64,000 nt of DNA from SHAN690 sp038131955 (GTDB lineage: Bacteria; Bacteroidota; Bacteroidia; Flavobacteriales_G; Salibacteraceae): the NCBI GenBank assembly GCA_038131955.1, contig JAYPQK010000001.1, positions 1-64,000 of the forward strand, read 5' to 3'. Below, one piece after another: positions 16,803 to 26,077 of this stretch. A program made the translations under genes and the position numbers. Under the pieces are notes generated by a model. That model made no database searches. It worked only from the letters and a program-made list of their open reading frames with translations, and was not told the origin of the DNA. How positions within the stretch are numbered: position 1 is the stretch's first letter; the number at the start of each line of letters is the position of its first letter.

Positions 16803-19800
16803 CTATTGCCGTTCTCGTATGAGGGTAAGATCCCCACGCCATTCCACCTCTTCGGCATCCAGCGTGCGTTCGCGTCCCGTCACTACGTAGTAGTACGTTC
16901 CTTCTGGTTCCTTACCTCCATCCCAGAACTGGGTCAGGTCTTCTGTCTCAAACACCTTCGTTCCCCAACGGTTGAAGATCTTGATATTGAACTCCTCTAT
17001 GCCCTCGATCGTCCACTCGAACAGATCGTTCTGGTTGTCACCGTTCGGTGTGAACACGTTCGGTACAAAGAAGTTGGTGATACGATCCGTTCTGATCTTC
17101 ACTACGTGTGAGTCGATACAGCGTCCGTTGTCCGCGATCAAGGTCACGAAGTACGTCCCGATGTCCTCGAAGGTGAACTCCTGTGGATCGCCCGTCTCGT
17201 CATTGTAGCTGCTGTACTGATCAAAAGTCCAGGTGTAGACCAACCTGCTGGTGTCTGGTCCGCTTTGGTTGATGAACCGTACTTCAAACGGTACGCTTCC
17301 CTTCACCACGCCATCAGCGCCAACTGTCACATCTACGTCTGTCTCGTCTGCCGTAAAGAATGCATCCGGACTTGGCAATACTTCTGTGATCAAGCGTGAC
17401 CATCCACTCTCGCAACCATACTCGCTTACTTGAGTTCCATAGATCACCGTTGGCATATCTACCAACTCGCCATAGTAGAATGGGTTACCTGCTCCTAGCA
17501 CCTCTAGGTCTTCGAACTGAAGGATGCTATCAGGGTCAGAGAACGTTCCGTTCCATGAGTACCACTTATAGGTATTGCTCAGCAATCCATCACCGCGTAC
17601 CCACCAGCCTTCGCCTTGGCAGTACGGTCCACCGCCGAACACTTTTGGCTTAACCGGTGTACGTGCGATGCGTACTTCCACTACTTCCTTGTTGTAGCAA
17701 GTAGTTACCGTATCATACAGCTCGTAGCTGATCGTGTAGAGTCCTTCTCCCAGCTCGCTTGGCACGAAGTATCCGTCGTGAAGCTGCACCAGGGATCCTC
17801 CCCAGATACCATCTGCGCGAGCCGTCTCCAGCTGAACACTGTCATCGATGTTGTCACAGTACACACTGTCTGCGCCGAAGATCGATGCATCCGGTAGCAA
17901 GTTGATCACGAGTTCTTCCGTGGTTGTCGTTCCACACTCTCCGTCGATCGTATAGGTGATCGGATAGGTTCCTGCCTTTAGGCCGGCGGTGTTGAAGTAG
18001 TAGTTACCCGGGTTCAGCGGATCTTCTTCTACGTTCTTGCCCGTCCACTCTCCGAATGGATCAGCTTCGTAATCGTTCAAGTAGATGATTACTTCTTCAC
18101 CTGCACAAAGCTTAGGTAGAGAGTCGATGTCCGTGTTGTACTCGTTGATGATGCGGAAGTCAGCCGAGTCCGTAAATACGCAGCCGCTATCGTCTACCGT
18201 ATGGAAGATGCGAACCGTATCAGGCGCCGTGTTGGCATAAGCACTTGGATCGAAGATACCACCCGCTGTTACGTTCGGACCACTCCAGGTACCACCATCG
18301 GTGTAGCCGCGAAGCTGCTCTGAGGTTGAGAACTTACAGAACGGTCCTTCGGTCAACACACGTGCATCCGGCAAGCCCTTCACGCGGATCGCGCGCTGCT
18401 TGGTGTTGGCGCAGACGCCTTCTAATACATAGGTAATGGTTACCGTGGAGTCCCTTCCAAAGCCTGGATCAAGGATGTCCGGCGCGAACACACCGCCCAC
18501 TCCATTCACGATACCCGGACCTAAGAATGTTCCACCGGGTGTTACCGGTACGAGGGTATCCAGTGGGTCGCTGGCACAGTACACCACGGTATCTACGGTT
18601 CCTCCGTTGATCGGATCGAAGTTTACGTTGAACTGATCGAACACTTCCACCACGATGGTATCAGAATTACCGCAAGTTGCGCTCAAATTACTGGTCACCA
18701 CATAAGCCGTGGTCTGTTGTGGATGCACCCATGGTGTTTGACACTGAACACATCCAAAGTTTTGTCCTACGATGATCGGATCACCATAGAGCACTGACCA
18801 ATAGAAGGTATCTCCTCCATGGGCATCTAGGGTAATGGTATCTAAATTACAGATGGCTGTATCCGGAGCCAAGTAAGTAGTTGGGACGATACGAATGATG
18901 TAGTTGAAGATATTGAAGCCGGTCACCGGACAGAAGTCGTCCTCCACGGTGATGTTGAACGGCACGAAAGTTTGGTTTACCGGAACCGCATTCCACTCGA
19001 TGTGAACCGTATCCGGGTTAGTACCATTGACCGACCATGTAGCACCAGGAAGCACCTGATCAATGTTGCAACTGATACTCAAACTATCATTAGAGAAGTT
19101 TCCTGAAGTATCCAAGTCGAATACCGCCACATCGAAGGCGAAGTTCTGTCCGACACACACTTCGATCTCATTTGGACCTACTTGTGCTCCAGTACCAGAA
19201 AGGTTAAGCACGCCATTCGTGTCTTGTTGAGGAGCCAGATTCTCGCATGAATCCGTAACGATGAACTGAACATCTCGCTGTGTAGTGCTGATATGATCTC
19301 CTGATTCAGGGTCGTACTCAGAAACCTTTACCGCAATAGCATAGTTAGCCGCGATAACGCCAGCAGGCTTGAATGCCGTGAAGTTCAATTCGCCCGTAGC
19401 ATTATTGATGGTCACACCGGTCATAGGCTGGAGTCCTGTCCAAGGGGCTTGGTAGGGAATAGCTGTAAATCCTGTTGTCATATTATAAGAGGCCATCGCT
19501 GTATCCAATTCCCAATACAAGCTATCACCATCTTGCTCCACGATACCCCAGTTATAAGTAGCTTCCTGACCATCACAAAAGAATGGGATCGGCTTACTGG
19601 TGGTGAAAAGAGGTGAGCTATTGTTGGCATATGTCTCCTCACGAAGCGTTGTCCAAGAAGCAACTCCTGGTTGTCCTACATAGTTGACGCCTGTGTTTCG
19701 AGCACCACTGGAATACATCAAGATAAACTCTGAGCAAGTAGACTGAGTCAGTTCACTCAATACCAACGTATCACGCATGATGGTCCACTCAATTCCTAAG

Positions 19801-20150
19801 AGCCCCGTTTGCCAACCTGCGATACAGGAATTTTGAAATGGCGCCATTGGGGCACAAATTGGAGATACATCAATGAGCGTGTCGAATTGGGCCGTGCGGT
19901 AAACCTGAGTTCCTACGTCAGGACAGATTACCTGATACCCCGTTGGCACACCTGTGGAAGCATTGGTCGGAGTTCCATTAAAAGCGGAGCCTCCGCAATA
20001 TCTCCAGAAGTCCAATGTGACAACGTAAGTATCCAAAGCGATGTGCTCATAGGAAATGTTCATTCCCATGATGTGCGTAGCATGGGCACTATTTTGAAAT
20101 CCCAGCAGCGTGGTAAAAAGGATTCCGAGTGTTAGTGCTAATCTTTTCAC
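16803..20150 (-). CDS. T9SS type-B sorting domain protein (tandem copy B)
   Basis: The 1115-residue paralogue of copy A starts at GTG (20148-20150) with signal peptide MKRLALTLGILFTTLLGFQN. The first ~446 residues are homologous to copy A but clearly diverged; motifs such as DFWRYCGG, PIPFFCDGQE and EYDPESGDH are kept. From LDTITLDA onward the protein is the same as copy A to the last residue but one (Q instead of K before the stop). The C-terminal sorting domain has the FTPNGDNQND and IFNRWG signatures of T9SS type-B cargo. The pair looks like a duplicated adhesin with a variable N-terminal half and a conserved stalk and anchor. No regulatory box was recognised upstream. Confidence 0.88.
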   Translation of the reverse strand: MKRLALTLGILFTTLLGFQNSAHATHIMGMNISYEHIALDTYVVTLDFWRYCGGSAFNGTPTNASTGVPTGYQVICPDVGTQVYRTAQFDTLIDVSPICAPMAPFQNSCIAGWQTGLLGIEWTIMRDTLVLSELTQSTCSEFILMYSSGARNTGVNYVGQPGVASWTTLREETYANNSSPLFTTSKPIPFFCDGQEATYNWGIVEQDGDSLYWELDTAMASYNMTTGFTAIPYQAPWTGLQPMTGVTINNATGELNFTAFKPAGVIAANYAIAVKVSEYDPESGDHISTTQRDVQFIVTDSCENLAPQQDTNGVLNLSGTGAQVGPNEIEVCVGQNFAFDVAVFDLDTSGNFSNDSLSISCNIDQVLPGATWSVNGTNPDTVHIEWNAVPVNQTFVPFNITVEDDFCPVTGFNIFNYIIRIVPTTYLAPDTAICNLDTITLDAHGGDTFYWSVLYGDPIIVGQNFGCVQCQTPWVHPQQTTAYVVTSNLSATCGNSDTIVVEVFDQFNVNFDPINGGTVDTVVYCASDPLDTLVPVTPGGTFLGPGIVNGVGGVFAPDILDPGFGRDSTVTITYVLEGVCANTKQRAIRVKGLPDARVLTEGPFCKFSTSEQLRGYTDGGTWSGPNVTAGGIFDPSAYANTAPDTVRIFHTVDDSGCVFTDSADFRIINEYNTDIDSLPKLCAGEEVIIYLNDYEADPFGEWTGKNVEEDPLNPGNYYFNTAGLKAGTYPITYTIDGECGTTTTEELVINLLPDASIFGADSVYCDNIDDSVQLETARADGIWGGSLVQLHDGYFVPSELGEGLYTISYELYDTVTTCYNKEVVEVRIARTPVKPKVFGGGPYCQGEGWWVRGDGLLSNTYKWYSWNGTFSDPDSILQFEDLEVLGAGNPFYYGELVDMPTVIYGTQVSEYGCESGWSRLITEVLPSPDAFFTADETDVDVTVGADGVVKGSVPFEVRFINQSGPDTSRLVYTWTFDQYSSYNDETGDPQEFTFEDIGTYFVTLIADNGRCIDSHVVKIRTDRITNFFVPNVFTPNGDNQNDLFEWTIEGIEEFNIKIFNRWGTKVFETEDLTQFWDGGKEPEGTYYYVVTGRERTLDAEEVEWRGDLTLIRERQ
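16812..18820 (-). repeat. 2.0-kb direct repeat, copy B
   Basis: Partner of the block at 13278-15286. Both edges are sharp: the next base at the 3' side differs (T in A, G in B) and the sequence beyond 18820 diverges at once. The pattern is that of a recent duplication or gene conversion restricted to the C-terminal coding part. Confidence 0.92.
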
Positions 20151-20238
20151 AATTCGAGTTTAACTGTTTCATAGATGAACCTCGAGATCAAAAAGTTGTC
20201 TGGGTGAATAAATTTTCCGATTGACGAACTTTGACCCC

Positions 20239-21264
20239 ATGAAGATCTTGGTCATCGGTTCGGGGCTGGCGGGCATTTCCATTGCCGAAAGAATGCTCGA
20301 AATGAATATTGACGTCCATGTCCTTTCCGACACCCAACGTCCATCCAGCACACGCATCGCGACGGGCATGTACAACCCGGTGGTGTTTCGAAGATTGAAC
20401 TTAAGCTGGATGATCGATGACCTCTTACCGGTCATGCATGATCTCTATTCGGCACTCGAGAAGAAACTCGGTATCGCGTTGAACGAACCGATCCGATTTG
20501 CGAAGAAGATACCGAGTGAAGACTATGCGACTCTCTGGCAAAAACGACAACCAGATGAGCCCCACGTGCGGTACATGGATCCCATCCACGATGGATATGG
20601 TCCAGTGAAACAGGCAGGCATGATCGACTGTACTGAGCTGCAACGAGCCTATCAAGATTGGCTTCGAACGAATGGAAGGCTGATAGACCGAAACTTCTCT
20701 TATGACGAGCTAGCGTTGACCGACCATGGGGTAAAGATCGAGGAAGGAGAATTTGACACGGTTATCTTTTGCGACGGTCCTTATGCCGTGGAGAACCCCT
20801 ACTTCAATTGGCTGCCTTTCAACCTCTGTCAAGGCGAGTGGATCATCATCGAAACCGAATCGCCTTTGCCGATCGATCAGGTAGTAAACAACAAGACCAA
20901 CGTGATTCCCCTGGGAGGAAATCGCTACAAGCTCTCGAGCACTTACAGCTGGAAGACGCTGGATTGGCAACCTCACGAGGAGGCGAAGCAGGAGCTAATC
21001 AAGAATTACGAAGAGCTGTTTCAAGTTCCCTACACGGTCGTAGAACACGAAGCCGCGCAGCGACCCACCGTTGCAGACCGTAGGCCTTACCTGGGTAGAC
21101 ATCCGAAGCATAAGCAGTTGGCCATCTTCAATGGACTTGGCTCTAAAGGCGTGATGTTGGCGCCGTATTTTTCGAAACACTTAGTGGAACATCTGTTAGA
21201 GGGAAAGGAGCTCATGGAGGAGGTTGACATCTTGAGGCATGGGAAGCGGTTTGGCGGGGTTTGA
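20239..21264 (+). CDS. FAD-dependent oxidoreductase (DAO family)
   Basis: The 341-residue protein opens with the dinucleotide-binding motif MKILVIGSGLAGISIAERML (residues 1-20), followed by the strand ending in HVLSD. The C-terminal part has PTVADRRPYLGRHP and GLGSKGVMLAPYFSKHL, a second FAD-contact region typical of D-amino-acid-oxidase-like flavoproteins. The substrate cannot be told; Bacteroidota relatives are annotated only as FAD-binding oxidoreductase. A TTG start 18 bases upstream is possible but would put six residues before the glycine motif. A one-mismatch promoter box (GAACTTTG) ends five bases before the ATG. Confidence 0.85.
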   Translation: MKILVIGSGLAGISIAERMLEMNIDVHVLSDTQRPSSTRIATGMYNPVVFRRLNLSWMIDDLLPVMHDLYSALEKKLGIALNEPIRFAKKIPSEDYATLWQKRQPDEPHVRYMDPIHDGYGPVKQAGMIDCTELQRAYQDWLRTNGRLIDRNFSYDELALTDHGVKIEEGEFDTVIFCDGPYAVENPYFNWLPFNLCQGEWIIIETESPLPIDQVVNNKTNVIPLGGNRYKLSSTYSWKTLDWQPHEEAKQELIKNYEELFQVPYTVVEHEAAQRPTVADRRPYLGRHPKHKQLAIFNGLGSKGVMLAPYFSKHLVEHLLEGKELMEEVDILRHGKRFGGV

Positions 21265-21318
21265 GTATGCGGGTTTGCGGGTCCGGAGTTTGCGGGTTTG
21301 TGGGTTTGTGGGTTTAGC
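21263..21318. repeat. GCGGGTTT/GTGGGTTT low-complexity repeat
   Basis: The first bases after the FAD gene repeat the words gcgggttt and gtgggttt about six times with one interruption (gtccgga). It is a short imperfect tandem array of 7-8 base units with strong G/T strand bias, one of several low-complexity intergenic islands in the window. Confidence 0.75.
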
Positions 21319-21340
21319 ATTGATCAATAACTCCAAACAG

Positions 21341-21442
21341 AGGAGCGACAGCGACGACCCAAACCGCGCTAGGGATAGAAGCGGCATCCTCTGACGAGAG
21401 TAACGAGGAGGAGATATAGCGAATAGCCCGCTCGAGCGCCCA
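21341..21442. ncRNA. Structured intergenic element (candidate RNA or palindromic repeat)
   Basis: The stretch contains nested complementarity. An outer pair is CGCTA (21367-21371) with TAGCG (21417-21421); an inner pair is TCCTC (21387-21391) with GAGGA (21405-21409); an alternative inner hairpin is CTCT-GACG-AGAG. The sequence around CTAGGGATAGAAGCGGCATCC resembles an interspersed structured element that I recall from many Bacteroidota intergenic regions, possibly an Rfam Flavobacteria family, but I cannot confirm this. Orientation is uncertain. There is no open frame of note. Confidence 0.45.
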
Positions 21443-21486
21443 AGTTCAGATGATGACAATCAGGGATTTATCAGAAAAAATGAATT

Positions 21487-21494
21487 TACTTTTG
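21487..21494 (+). promoter_or_regulatory. TAnnTTTG promoter box for trhO
   Basis: TACTTTTG is followed by four bases (CAAA) and the ATG at 21499. This spacing predicts a leaderless mRNA. Confidence 0.45.
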
Positions 21495-21498
21495 CAAA

Positions 21499-22557
21499 AT
21501 GATTCTGCACAACCGTATTGATAAGCGTATCCTGAGGGAGATGATCGAAAAGGACCCTACGCATCGACGTACTGTTTCGTTTTATCGTTACGCGCCGATC
21601 GAGGACCCGCATGCGTTTCGCGACAAGTTGTACATGGACTGGAGTGAAATGACCTGCCTTGGCCGGATCTACGTTGCTAAGGAGGGAATCAATGCTCAGA
21701 TGAACGTGCCGATCCAGGAATGGAATCGCTTTGTGGAGTACTTGAATGATGATGAGATCTTGACCCATGTTCCGCTGAAGATCGCGGTGGAGGACGATGA
21801 CAAATCGTTCTACAAGCTAAAGATCAAGGTACGCAAGAAGATCGTGGCCGACGGATTGGATGATAACACTTACAATCCTTGGGACACAGGGAATCACCTC
21901 TCGGCGAAGGAATTCAACGAGGCGCTCGAGCAAGGTGCGATCGTCATCGACATGCGCAATCATTACGAAAGTGAAGTTGGTCACTTCAAGGGTGCCATCA
22001 CTCCGGATGCGGATACGTTCCGACAAGAATTGGAGATGGTGGAGGAGATGCTCAAGGGCAAGGAAGATCAGAAAGTATTGATGTACTGTACCGGCGGCAT
22101 CCGGTGCGAAAAGGCGAGTGCCTACTTCAAGCATTTAGGCTTCAAAGATGTGAACCAACTCCGAGGAGGAATCATTGAATACGCTCATCAGGTTCAAGAG
22201 CAGGGACTGGAGAACAACTACATTGGAAAGAATTTCGTGTTTGACGAACGCTTAGGTGAAAGGATCTCAGAAGATGTGATCGCTCATTGTCATCAATGCG
22301 GCGAGCCGTGTGACGACCATACCAACTGCGCTAATCTCGAATGTCATTTGCTCTTCATTCAGTGTGAAAAGTGCAAGGAGAAATATGAGAACTGTTGCTC
22401 TGAGGAGTGTCAAGAAGTGACTCATTTATCCGAGGAAGAGCAAAGAGAACGTCGAAAAGGAAGAAAGCCGAAGAAGGACGCTCGCAACGTCTTCAAAAAG
22501 GGTCGATTCAAGGAGCGGATGAAAGAGCTCAAAGCCGACCCTGCTCCTGTGTCTTGA
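21499..22557 (+). CDS. trhO: tRNA uridine(34) hydroxylase, rhodanese-type (TrhO/YceA)
   Basis: The 352-residue protein matches the YceA/TrhO family, which hydroxylates wobble uridine 34 of certain tRNAs in an oxygen-dependent reaction. The N-terminal acylphosphatase-like domain carries GRIYVAKEGINAQMN (residues 55-69). The rhodanese domain carries IDMRNHYESEVGHFKGA and the catalytic loop YCTGGIRCEKAS with Cys197. The C-terminus is cysteine-rich (CHQCGEPCDDHTNC and further CxxC pairs, about 262-310), probably binding zinc, and ends in a basic tail. Length and domain order are normal. Confidence 0.93.
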   Translation: MILHNRIDKRILREMIEKDPTHRRTVSFYRYAPIEDPHAFRDKLYMDWSEMTCLGRIYVAKEGINAQMNVPIQEWNRFVEYLNDDEILTHVPLKIAVEDDDKSFYKLKIKVRKKIVADGLDDNTYNPWDTGNHLSAKEFNEALEQGAIVIDMRNHYESEVGHFKGAITPDADTFRQELEMVEEMLKGKEDQKVLMYCTGGIRCEKASAYFKHLGFKDVNQLRGGIIEYAHQVQEQGLENNYIGKNFVFDERLGERISEDVIAHCHQCGEPCDDHTNCANLECHLLFIQCEKCKEKYENCCSEECQEVTHLSEEEQRERRKGRKPKKDARNVFKKGRFKERMKELKADPAPVS

Positions 22558-22567
22558 ATGTGAATAA

Positions 22568-22588
22568 ACATGGATAAAAAATCCATGT
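22568..22588. repeat. Short perfect hairpin between trhO and purH
   Basis: ACATGGAT and ATCCATGT pair around an A5 loop eleven bases after the trhO stop. There is no T-run, so a terminator role is weak. Confidence 0.4.
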
Positions 22589-22648
22589 CAGGCCGTGCGG
22601 ATTGGGTAATATTGCACCCTATTCTGAACGACAATTTTCCCACATTCT

Positions 22649-24151
22649 ATGATGAAAGAGATCCGATCAGCCTTAGTTTCTGTTTTTCACAAAGACGGTC
22701 TCGATGAGATCGCGCAGTTGCTCCATAAAAACGGCGTCACCATTTACTCGACCGGTGGAACGGCCAAATTCTTCGAAGACAAAGGCATTCCGGTAGTGCA
22801 TGTAGAGTCCATCACGGACTACCCCTCCATTCTCGGCGGCCGTGTCAAGACCTTACACCCTAGAGTATTTGGGGGCATCTTAGGTCGTTCTTCTGAGTCT
22901 TCCGATCAAGCAGAACTGAAGCAATTCGAGATCCCTACTTTGGACCTTGTTGTGGTAGACCTCTACCCTTTTGAGGATACCGTAAGGTCAGGAGCGGGTG
23001 AAGCTGACATCATCGAAAAGATCGACATCGGGGGAATCTCGTTGATCCGTGCCGGGGCGAAGAACTTCAACGATGTGGTGATCATCCCGTCCAAGAATCA
23101 ATACGCCGACCTGACCGCGATCTTGAAGAATGGAGGCAAGACCGATATCGACACTCGCCGACGCTTGGCTTCCAAGGCATTCGAGGTCACCAAGCACTAC
23201 GACAGTGCCATTTCATCTTACTTCTTGGGAGAAGATTGGAGCGAGCAGCGCAAGACGCTTCGCTACGGTGAGAACCCGCACCAGGAAGGCTCGTTCGTTG
23301 GAAACATCAACGCTTTCATCGAGCAGCTTCACGGTAAGGAGCTTTCGTACAACAACCTACTCGACATTGACTCGGCTATCCGATTGATCCGCGACTTCAA
23401 GGGCGAGGATCCTTCTTTTGCCGTGATCAAGCACAACAACGCATGTGGTTTTGCGACTCGAAGTGATGCAAAGACTGCCTACCTCGATGCACTTGCGGGT
23501 GATCCGGTGAGTGCCTTCGGCGGGATCATCATTGCCAACACGAACATTGACCTCGATTGCGCGGAGGAGATCAACAAGCTCTTTTGTGAAGTGGTGATCG
23601 CTCCGTCCTATGACGATGACGCGCTTGAATTATTGAAGAGCAAGAAGAACCGAATGATCTTGGTAGACAAGCAACAGGACTTCCCTGGAAAATCGGTTCG
23701 CAGCGTTCTGAATGGCGTTTTGGAGCAGGACATCGACAGCAAGATCGTGCACGCTCCTGAGTTACGCAATGTCACCAAGCGCCAAGCCAGCGCGGAAGAA
23801 GTGGAAGACCTTCTTTTTGCCAACAAACTCGCTAAGCATACCAAGTCGAACACCATCGTTCTTGCGAAGAACAAGCAGTTGATCGCGAGTGGTGTGGGAC
23901 AGACCTCACGGGTCGACGCCTTAAAGCAAGCGATCGTAAAGGCCAAGAACTTTGGATTCGAAGTACAGGGCACGGTCATGGCAAGTGACGCCTTCTTCCC
24001 GTTCCCTGATTGTGTGGAGATCGGTAACCAAGAGGGCATCAAAGCCGTAATACAACCTGGTGGTTCGATGCGAGACCAAGAATCGATCGACTTCTGCAAC
24101 AATCACAACATGGCGATGGTGATGACGGGCATTCGTCATTTCCGCCATTGA
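22649..24151 (+). CDS. purH: Bifunctional AICAR formyltransferase / IMP cyclohydrolase
   Basis: The 500-residue enzyme does the last two steps of purine synthesis: formyl transfer to AICAR, then ring closure to IMP. The N-terminal MGS-like cyclohydrolase domain has IYSTGGTAKFFED and GGRVKTLHPRVFGGIL. The transformylase domain has YGENPHQEGSF, the catalytic KHNNACGFA, and DAFFPFPDCVE near the end. Two ATGs are adjacent (22649 and 22652); either may be used. It precedes mreB, the common Flavobacteriales order, but mreB has its own promoter-like sequence in the spacer. Confidence 0.97.
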   Translation: MMKEIRSALVSVFHKDGLDEIAQLLHKNGVTIYSTGGTAKFFEDKGIPVVHVESITDYPSILGGRVKTLHPRVFGGILGRSSESSDQAELKQFEIPTLDLVVVDLYPFEDTVRSGAGEADIIEKIDIGGISLIRAGAKNFNDVVIIPSKNQYADLTAILKNGGKTDIDTRRRLASKAFEVTKHYDSAISSYFLGEDWSEQRKTLRYGENPHQEGSFVGNINAFIEQLHGKELSYNNLLDIDSAIRLIRDFKGEDPSFAVIKHNNACGFATRSDAKTAYLDALAGDPVSAFGGIIIANTNIDLDCAEEINKLFCEVVIAPSYDDDALELLKSKKNRMILVDKQQDFPGKSVRSVLNGVLEQDIDSKIVHAPELRNVTKRQASAEEVEDLLFANKLAKHTKSNTIVLAKNKQLIASGVGQTSRVDALKQAIVKAKNFGFEVQGTVMASDAFFPFPDCVEIGNQEGIKAVIQPGGSMRDQESIDFCNNHNMAMVMTGIRHFRH

Positions 24152-24158
24152 TAGGCTG

Positions 24159-24188
24159 TTGCAACGATGGAAAATAGAAGTACCTTTA
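24159..24188 (+). promoter_or_regulatory. Promoter of the mreB operon
   Basis: TTG (24159-24161) is followed by 19 bases and TACCTTTA (24181-24188), one mismatch from TTG-N19-TAnnTTTG. It begins eight bases past the purH stop and gives a leader of about 25-30 bases to the mreB ATG at 24219. Confidence 0.5.
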
Positions 24189-24218
24189 GCAAACTTTGAC
24201 CTGACCGTAGCCAGACAC

Positions 24219-25241
24219 ATGGGATTGTTCAACATATTGACCGAAGAGATCGCGATCGACCTAGGAACCGCGAACACCATCATCATTCACAATGATAAGG
24301 TGGTCGTAGACGAACCGTCGATCGTTGCTGAAGATCGCTCTACGAAGAGAATCATTGCCGTAGGACGTCAAGCGATGCAGATGCATGGCAAGACGCACGA
24401 AAACATTCGCACCATTCGTCCGCTTAAGGATGGAGTGATCGCAGACTTCCATGCTGCCGAGCAGATGATCCGTGGAATGATCAAGATGATCAATTACGGA
24501 AACCGTCTTTTCACTCCGAGTTTGAAGATGGTGATCTGCATCCCTTCCGGTATTACGGAAGTGGAAAAGCGCGCGGTAAAGGATTCGGCCGAGCACGCCG
24601 GGGCCAAGGAAGTATACCTCATCCACGAGCCAATGGCAGCTGCCATTGGTATCGGTATCGACGTGGAAGAACCGATGGGCAACATGATCATCGATATCGG
24701 GGGTGGAACCAGCGAGATCGCGGTTATTGCTCTTGGTGGAATCGTTTGCGACAAGTCGATCCGAGTAGCTGGAGACGAATTTACCAATGACATTGAGGAC
24801 TACATGCGCCGTCAACACAACATCTTGATCGGTGAGCGCACGGCTGAGAGAATCAAGATCGAGGTTGGAGCAGCCATCACAGAATTGGATGATCCGCCCG
24901 AGGAGATGGCCGTTCACGGTCGTGACTTGATGACTGGTATACCGAAGGAGATCACCGTTTCCTACGTCGAGATCGGACACGCTTTGGATAAGTCCATTTC
25001 CAAGATCGAAGAAGCCATCCTTTCTGCGTTGGAGATGACGCCACCGGAACTTTCTGCCGACATCTACCGAACAGGTATCTATCTCGCGGGTGGAGGCTCC
25101 ATGCTCCGAGGTCTGGATAAGCGGATCAGCATGAAGACCAAACTCCCTGTTCACGTGGCCGAAGATCCACTTCGCGCGGTGGCTCGAGGTACTGGAATTG
25201 CATTGAAGAACGCGCATCGCTTCCCGTTCTTGATGAGATAA
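24219..25241 (+). CDS. mreB: Rod shape-determining protein MreB
   Basis: The 340-residue bacterial actin organises the elongasome under the inner membrane. The start is set at ATG 24219 (MGLFNILTEEIAIDLGTANT), which matches the family; the open frame extends 60 bases upstream without similarity. ATP-site motifs are IDLGTANT (residues 13-20), IDIGGGTSEIAVI, and the adenosine-contact YLAGGGSMLRG. It is the first gene of mreB-mreC-mreD-mrdA-rodA. Confidence 0.98.
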   Translation: MGLFNILTEEIAIDLGTANTIIIHNDKVVVDEPSIVAEDRSTKRIIAVGRQAMQMHGKTHENIRTIRPLKDGVIADFHAAEQMIRGMIKMINYGNRLFTPSLKMVICIPSGITEVEKRAVKDSAEHAGAKEVYLIHEPMAAAIGIGIDVEEPMGNMIIDIGGGTSEIAVIALGGIVCDKSIRVAGDEFTNDIEDYMRRQHNILIGERTAERIKIEVGAAITELDDPPEEMAVHGRDLMTGIPKEITVSYVEIGHALDKSISKIEEAILSALEMTPPELSADIYRTGIYLAGGGSMLRGLDKRISMKTKLPVHVAEDPLRAVARGTGIALKNAHRFPFLMR

Positions 25242-25276
25242 CATCACCGGAGCGGCGTCAAACCGTTTGACCGAGT

Positions 25277-26077
25277 ATGAGAAATTTTCTTCAGTTCATC
25301 TGGAATAACCAGTTCACGCTGTTATTCATCTTACTGGAGATCGTGGGCTTTGCTCTGTTGACCACCAACAATCATTTTCACAACAGCAAGATCCAAAGTG
25401 CATCGGCAAGCCTGTCGGGCAGTTTTGCGGATACGCGCAATTCTTACGCCCAGTACATAGGCCTCAAAGAGGAGAATGAAAAGCTGCTCGATGAAAACCG
25501 AAGACTGAGAGAACGGCTAGAGCAGCGCGTTCGTTATCGTTTGGACCCGAACATTCCTTTTGAATACACCACCGCCCACGCCATCAGCAGCACCTTTCAC
25601 CTGGGCAACAACTACATCGTTCTGGACCGAGGCTCCTCTGACGGCATCGAACCTCAACAAGCAGTATTGAGTCCGCAAGGAATCGTCGGAGTGGTGTACA
25701 AGGTCAGCGAGAAGTACAGTACGGTATTACCTGTGATCCATTCTCAGTCGAGGATCAGCTGCAAGCTTACTCGCAACAATTATTTCGGTCTCTTACACTG
25801 GGATGGTACCGACGACCACTACGCAACGTTGGAGAACATCCCCAATCACATCGGAGTCTTTGATGGCGACTCGATCGTGACCCGTGGAGGATCGGGAATC
25901 TTTCCCCCGAACATTCTGGTTGGATTTGCTGAGGGATCGGAGAAGGACGAGGCCAGTGGTTTTCAATCGGTCAACGTAAGGCTAGCCACGGATTTCAGGA
26001 AGATCTACAATGTCTATATCGTAGAAAACAAGGTGCGTCAAGAAGTGGACAGCCTGATCCAAACCATTGAAGAATGA
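25277..26077 (+). CDS. mreC: Rod shape-determining protein MreC
   Basis: The 266-residue periplasmic scaffold has one N-terminal membrane helix (about 12-30), a coiled coil (about 54-84, with EENEKLLDENRRLRERLEQR), and the beta domain with GSSDGIEPQQAVLSPQGIVGVV. It links MreB to PBP2 and RodA. It lies 35 bases after mreB and overlaps mreD by four bases (ATGA). Confidence 0.95.
   Translation: MRNFLQFIWNNQFTLLFILLEIVGFALLTTNNHFHNSKIQSASASLSGSFADTRNSYAQYIGLKEENEKLLDENRRLRERLEQRVRYRLDPNIPFEYTTAHAISSTFHLGNNYIVLDRGSSDGIEPQQAVLSPQGIVGVVYKVSEKYSTVLPVIHSQSRISCKLTRNNYFGLLHWDGTDDHYATLENIPNHIGVFDGDSIVTRGGSGIFPPNILVGFAEGSEKDEASGFQSVNVRLATDFRKIYNVYIVENKVRQEVDSLIQTIEE

Noticed and set aside
13269..20150. 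Tandem T9SS genes as a mobile element
   Set aside because: No transposase, terminal inverted repeats or target duplications are visible; the identical block ends inside coding sequence.
22568..22588. Terminator after trhO
   Set aside because: The hairpin is perfect but has no T-run and is AT-rich; listed only as a hairpin.
24261..25247. 328-codon open frame antisense to mreB
   Set aside because: It lies wholly opposite a clear mreB gene and its translation resembles no family; it is a by-product of codon use in mreB.
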